In this document: positions 60,397 through 64,000 of the stretch, piece by piece
How the letters are laid out: every line of letters begins with the position of its first letter
Position numbering within the stretch: the stretch's first letter is position 1
DNA from: an uncultured Paracoccaceae bacterium
GTDB lineage: Bacteria > Pseudomonadota > Alphaproteobacteria > Rhodobacterales > Rhodobacteraceae
Assembly (NCBI GenBank): GCA_947500825.1
Contig: CANMTR010000007.1
Coordinates: forward strand, 93,556-157,555
Length of the DNA stretch: 64,000 bases
Direction of reading: 5' to 3'
Notes under the pieces: generated by a model
Seen by the model: the letters and a program-made list of their open reading frames with translations, nothing else
Databases searched by the model: none
What the model was told of the DNA's origin: nothing
Position numbers and translations under genes: made by a program

Positions 60397-62217
60397 TCAG
60401 GCGGCGTGCTCGTCCTCTTCCGGCGGCAGCATCGAGACGAGCCGGACGCCGGGGCCGGAAACGATCTCTTTCTCGCCCGAGACGAAATGAATCTCGCCCG
60501 ACGTGTCGATATGAGCGAGAAGCTTTGCCTCGGGGCGGCGATCGCGCCAGTCCTTGAGCGTGTATTCCTCGCTCAATCTGGTCACGCGGAAGGTCCATCC
60601 CTTCCACATCAGCCGGTTGAGATCGTTGTAGGTTGCTTCGTCCGCGAACCGGCGGCCACCCAGCGTCGAAGGAAGCGCGTGGCGCTTCGTGGCCGCTTTC
60701 TCGCGGGCAAGCTGGTAGACGTTCTCGCGCCCGAATTCCGGGCCCAGGTCCGTCGCGACGAGGGTGTTGTAGGCATCGTTGTCGGTAGCCGCGACGACGA
60801 TCTTGTAGCCGTTGAGCTCGATGCGGACCTCGGCTCCCTCAGACAGGATATCCCCGAAGAAGGTGTCGATCCCCAACTCGCGCGCCCGGCGCAGGTGGCC
60901 CCGGTTGGGGTCGGTCACGAGAACGGGGATGTTCGCGTCCTTCAGGGTCTCGGCCAACCCGGTGGTCCAGTAGCTTCCGCCCACGAGGATCACGCCCGGA
61001 GTATGCGCGGCAGTGACGCCCAGAAGGCGCGCCACGGGGGCCAGCGTGAACCCGTGCACGACAACGGACGCGGCCACGAGGACGAAAGCCAGAGGGCCGA
61101 TGAGCGCCCCGTCCTCGATACCGAGGGCGACGAGACGCTCGCCAAAGAGGCCTGCGACGGCCACGAGAACTACGCCTCGGGGGCCTGTCGTGGCCACGAG
61201 GATCTTCTCCCGCGTGGGCAGGTCGGTGAACATCAGCGCCACGAGAACGGTCAACGGGCGCACCACCGACAGAACCACGATCACGAACACCCAGGACCGC
61301 CATGTAAGCTGCGTCAGGGCGAAGAAATCGAGCGAGGCCGCAAGGAGGATGAAAACGCCCGAAACCAGCAGGACCGTGGCGTGCTCCTTGAAGCGGCGCA
61401 GCTCGTCGAAGGAGGCGAGGTTGGCGTTGGCGATCACCACCCCCATCACCGTCACCGCGAGAAGTCCGGACTCGTGCAGGTTCGAATCCGCCACGGCGAA
61501 GACCGCCAGCACCATCACGAACAGGACCGGCACCTTCATGAATTCTGGCACCTTGGCGCGGCTGAACGCCCAGGACAGCAGGTACCCCCCCAAGGCGCCC
61601 AGGATCGTCGCCACGACGATCCCGAAGACGAGCGAGACCAGGGCCGATCCGACCTGCTCGGCCGTACGCAACACGATCACCACCTCGAGCGCCAGCACCG
61701 CCGCGAGTGCGCCGACCGGGTCGTTCAGGATCGCCTCCCATTGGAGGAGAGCACCGGGACGCCGCGCCAAGCGGGCCGAGCGCAGGAGCGGCGCGATCAC
61801 CGTGGGGCCGGTGACGATCATGATCCCCCCGAAGACCGCCGAACTCTCCCAGCTCAGTCCGGCGCCGAAGCGAAGCGCCAGGGCCGACAGGAGCCAGCCC
61901 AATGGGGCACCGATGAAGACCAGCCTCTTCACCCCCTCCGCCGCGTCCCGCAGGGTATGGAAATTGAGGGTCAGGCCACCCTCGAACAGGATGATCGCCA
62001 CGGCAATGGAGATGAGCGGCAGGTAGAATTGTCCGATGTCCCGAGCCGGATCGAAGACACCCAGAACCGGGCCGACGACGAGACCGGCGGCCAGCATGAG
62101 CACGATCGCCGGCATCCTGAGCTTCCACGCCAACCACTGCGAGCCCACGCCCAGCGCGCCCACCAGCGCGACCGCCGCGATGGGGTCCAGCGCACCGGCT
62201 GCCGTCTCTATCGCCAT
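60397..62217 (-). CDS. Cation:proton antiporter with regulatory nucleotide-binding domain
   Basis: This 606-residue protein has about 12 membrane helices of the CPA1/CPA2 antiporter fold, with LFEGGLTLNF and GPTVIAPLL, and a proton/cation-path Asp in LNDPVGALAAVLALE. It is followed by an NAD-binding RCK/TrkA-like domain (GVILVGGSYWTTGLAETLKDAN, VVAATDNDAYN) and a C-terminal tail. It likely exports Na+ or K+ in exchange for protons. GGAGAG lies before the ATG at 62217. Confidence 0.88.
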   Translation of the reverse strand: MAIETAAGALDPIAAVALVGALGVGSQWLAWKLRMPAIVLMLAAGLVVGPVLGVFDPARDIGQFYLPLISIAVAIILFEGGLTLNFHTLRDAAEGVKRLVFIGAPLGWLLSALALRFGAGLSWESSAVFGGIMIVTGPTVIAPLLRSARLARRPGALLQWEAILNDPVGALAAVLALEVVIVLRTAEQVGSALVSLVFGIVVATILGALGGYLLSWAFSRAKVPEFMKVPVLFVMVLAVFAVADSNLHESGLLAVTVMGVVIANANLASFDELRRFKEHATVLLVSGVFILLAASLDFFALTQLTWRSWVFVIVVLSVVRPLTVLVALMFTDLPTREKILVATTGPRGVVLVAVAGLFGERLVALGIEDGALIGPLAFVLVAASVVVHGFTLAPVARLLGVTAAHTPGVILVGGSYWTTGLAETLKDANIPVLVTDPNRGHLRRARELGIDTFFGDILSEGAEVRIELNGYKIVVAATDNDAYNTLVATDLGPEFGRENVYQLAREKAATKRHALPSTLGGRRFADEATYNDLNRLMWKGWTFRVTRLSEEYTLKDWRDRRPEAKLLAHIDTSGEIHFVSGEKEIVSGPGVRLVSMLPPEEDEHAA

Positions 62218-62348
62218 GTCGGCCTCTCCTTGTCCCGCGGGTCGGGGCAGCATCTATACGATCGGGCTCGAAAGCCAACGCTCCCGGCGATTGCCGGTGC
62301 GACCGCGCTCTGCTAGCGCGAAACCCGATGCGAGCGACAGGAAAAACC

Positions 62349-63917
62349 ATGCGAGACACCGGATCCACGCCGTGGTGGCAGGGCGGCATCATCTACCAGA
62401 TCTATCCGCGCTCGTTCCAAGACAGCACGGGGTCGGGCATGGGAGACCTGAACGGCATTCGCCGGCGGTTGCCGCATGTGGCCCGTCTGGGCGTCGACGC
62501 GATCTGGATCTCGCCCATCTACCCCTCGCCCATGAAGGACGGTGGCTACGACATCACCGACTACACGGGGATCGAGCCCCTGTTCGGCACCATCGACGAC
62601 TTCACCGCCCTGGTGGAGGACGCGCATGCGGCGGGGTTGAAGGTGCTGCTCGACTTCGTGCCCGCCCATTCCTCCGATCAGCATCCGTGGTTCCTCGACA
62701 GTCGGTCGGCCCGGGACGCGGAACGTCGCGACTGGTACATATGGCGCGACGCGGCCTCCGACGGCGGCCCGCCCAACAACTGGATCAGCGAGTTCGGCGG
62801 CCCGGCATGGACGTGGGACGATGCGACGGGGCAATACTACCTGAACATATACGCGCGCGAGCAGCCGGCGCTGAACTGGCGCAATCCGGCGGTGGCCGAG
62901 GCAATGCTGGACGCCATGCGGGTGTGGTACGAGCGCGGCGTCGACGGGTTCCGGGTCGACGCGGTGGAGCACCTGACGCCCGACGACCGCCTCCGGGACA
63001 ACCCGGCCAATCCCGACTGGACGTTCGAGCAGGGCCCGGCCCGCTCGTTGTTCAGGACATTCTCCTCCCACCAGCACGACGGGTTTCCCATGGTCACCCG
63101 GATGCGGGCCCTGGCCGAGGAACATGGCGGGCGCCTCCTAGTGGGCGAGGCCTACGGCACGCTCGACGAAGTCATGCTGTATTACGGCACCGATCTGGAC
63201 GGCTTCCAGCTTCCGTTCAACTTCGAGCTCATATCGGCCCCTTGGAACCCCCGGCACATCGCCGATTTCATCGATCGCTACGAACGGATGATCCCCGAGG
63301 GCGGTTGGCCGAACTGGGTTCTCGGCAACCACGACCGGTCCAGGATCGCGTCGCGCGTGGGCGCCGAGCAGGCGCGCGGGGCGCAGATGCTCCTGCTCAC
63401 GCTGCGGGGCACGCCGACGATGTGGCAGGGAGACGAACTGGGCATGACCGACGAGCCGGTGCCCGATCATATGCTGCAAGACCCCTGGGCCATCAACAAT
63501 CCGGGCACGGGGCTAGGCCGCGATCCGGTGCGTATTCCCATACCGTGGGAAGACGCCGCACCGGGGCGTGGCTTCACGACCGGGGAGCCATTCCTGCCCT
63601 TGTCGAGCGCGCTCTCCGCCGCCGCGCAGGAGGACGATCCCGCGTCGATGCTGTCCCTCGTGCGCGCCCTGATCGCGTTGCGCCGGGCCGAACCCGCCTT
63701 GTCCCTGGGCACCTACGAGCGGGTCAGGAGTGACGATGGCGTGCTCGCCTTCGCGCGGGAGGCGGACAGGAAGCGCCTCGTGGTCGCGCTCAACTTCACG
63801 CCAGAAGAGCGCCCCCTGCCCGTCATGGGCGCGGCGCTCCTGTCGACGATACCGCAGCGCGATCTGGGAGCGGTGGAGACGCTCCTGCCGAACGAGGGCG
63901 TGATCCTCGCTGCGTGA
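62349..63917 (+). CDS. GH13 alpha-glucosidase
   Basis: This 522-residue enzyme splits alpha-glucosidic bonds in oligosaccharides (oligo-1,6-glucosidase / alpha-glucosidase type). The catalytic set is D204 (FRVDAVEHL), E267 (LVGEAYG) and D329 (LGNHDRSR). Starting WWQGGIIYQIYPRSFQDS is the family hallmark. ATG 62349 has AGGA about 8 bases upstream; ATG 62328 is also in frame. It is divergent from the antiporter and ends 83 bases before the window edge, where nothing more is visible. Confidence 0.92.
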   Translation: MRDTGSTPWWQGGIIYQIYPRSFQDSTGSGMGDLNGIRRRLPHVARLGVDAIWISPIYPSPMKDGGYDITDYTGIEPLFGTIDDFTALVEDAHAAGLKVLLDFVPAHSSDQHPWFLDSRSARDAERRDWYIWRDAASDGGPPNNWISEFGGPAWTWDDATGQYYLNIYAREQPALNWRNPAVAEAMLDAMRVWYERGVDGFRVDAVEHLTPDDRLRDNPANPDWTFEQGPARSLFRTFSSHQHDGFPMVTRMRALAEEHGGRLLVGEAYGTLDEVMLYYGTDLDGFQLPFNFELISAPWNPRHIADFIDRYERMIPEGGWPNWVLGNHDRSRIASRVGAEQARGAQMLLLTLRGTPTMWQGDELGMTDEPVPDHMLQDPWAINNPGTGLGRDPVRIPIPWEDAAPGRGFTTGEPFLPLSSALSAAAQEDDPASMLSLVRALIALRRAEPALSLGTYERVRSDDGVLAFAREADRKRLVVALNFTPEERPLPVMGAALLSTIPQRDLGAVETLLPNEGVILAA

Positions 63918-64000
63918 TCGGCGTTGATGGTGTAACCGCCCCCCGACGGCATCGATGTGCCACGGTGGGTCTGTATGGATCCACGGAGGGGAGCGGTCAT

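Noticed and set aside
63918..64000. A gene start on the minus strand at the right edge (ATG at 64000)
   Set aside because: The frame runs into the antisense of the alpha-glucosidase, has no visible upstream context and no family similarity.

Overview
This window is a continuous stretch of a GC-rich alphaproteobacterial chromosome. The gene content points to the Rhodobacterales (Roseobacter/Rhodobacter group). The evidence is a sqdBDC sulfolipid operon, an NDUFA12-type complex I accessory subunit next to a DUF2155 protein and clpXP, a fused indolepyruvate:ferredoxin oxidoreductase, a ccm cluster tied to argC, a long-form dCTP deaminase, and a small DUF6280-type protein beside efp. Almost everything is housekeeping. 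The only clear mobile element is one decayed insertion sequence. There is no CRISPR array, prophage or secretion system.

Layout: 1-9.4 kb holds a truncated lipoprotein gene, accB-accC-aat, then on the minus strand clpP, clpX, an NDUFA12 protein and a DUF2155 protein. It continues with an organic-peroxide module (OhrR-type regulator and iron alcohol dehydrogenase, divergent from osmC), an M48 protease and a thioesterase. 9.5-16.6 kb holds valS, a HisC-like aminotransferase, an IS5-family element (13712-14564), a serine-glyoxylate-type aminotransferase and ygfZ. 16.9-24.2 kb holds a fructosamine-kinase-like gene, efp, a DUF6280 gene, a pcm-like methyltransferase with tolC, an Old Yellow Enzyme, a transglutaminase-like protein and an enoyl-CoA hydratase.

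24.3-30.1 kb is a minus-strand cytochrome c maturation and biosynthesis run (murI, argC, ccmE, three very small or membrane genes, ccmF, ccmH). 30.3-34.7 kb holds the large indolepyruvate oxidoreductase with a divergent LysR regulator. A candidate small RNA with its own promoter and terminator follows at 34774-34883. 35-41.7 kb holds purL, a deaminase, tkt, a coiled-coil gene with zapA, and bolA / small membrane protein / monothiol glutaredoxin. 41.7-45.9 kb is zwf, an unknown cysteine-containing gene, pgl and pgi, the entry to the oxidative pentose phosphate and Entner-Doudoroff routes.

46-51 kb holds an HNH nuclease, a fumarylacetoacetase-family hydrolase, rpmF-plsX-fabH-ihfA and a MerR regulator. 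A tRNA-Pro(GGG) follows, placed 4 bases before the dCTP deaminase gene. 52.3-55.2 kb is sqdB-sqdD-sqdC. 55.2-62.2 kb is the minus-strand run argS, SPOR protein, nagZ, scpA, scpB and, upstream of argS, a CPA-type antiporter. The window ends with a GH13 alpha-glucosidase.

Many genes are coupled by 4-base ATGA or GTGA overlaps (DUF2155, tolC, ccmH, purL-deaminase, fabH, nagZ), so several runs are probably translated in a coordinated way. The least explained items are the candidate sRNA, the overlapping mini-genes inside the ccm run, and the unknown gene between zwf and pgl. All functional statements come from recognised motifs and family knowledge; no database search was run.
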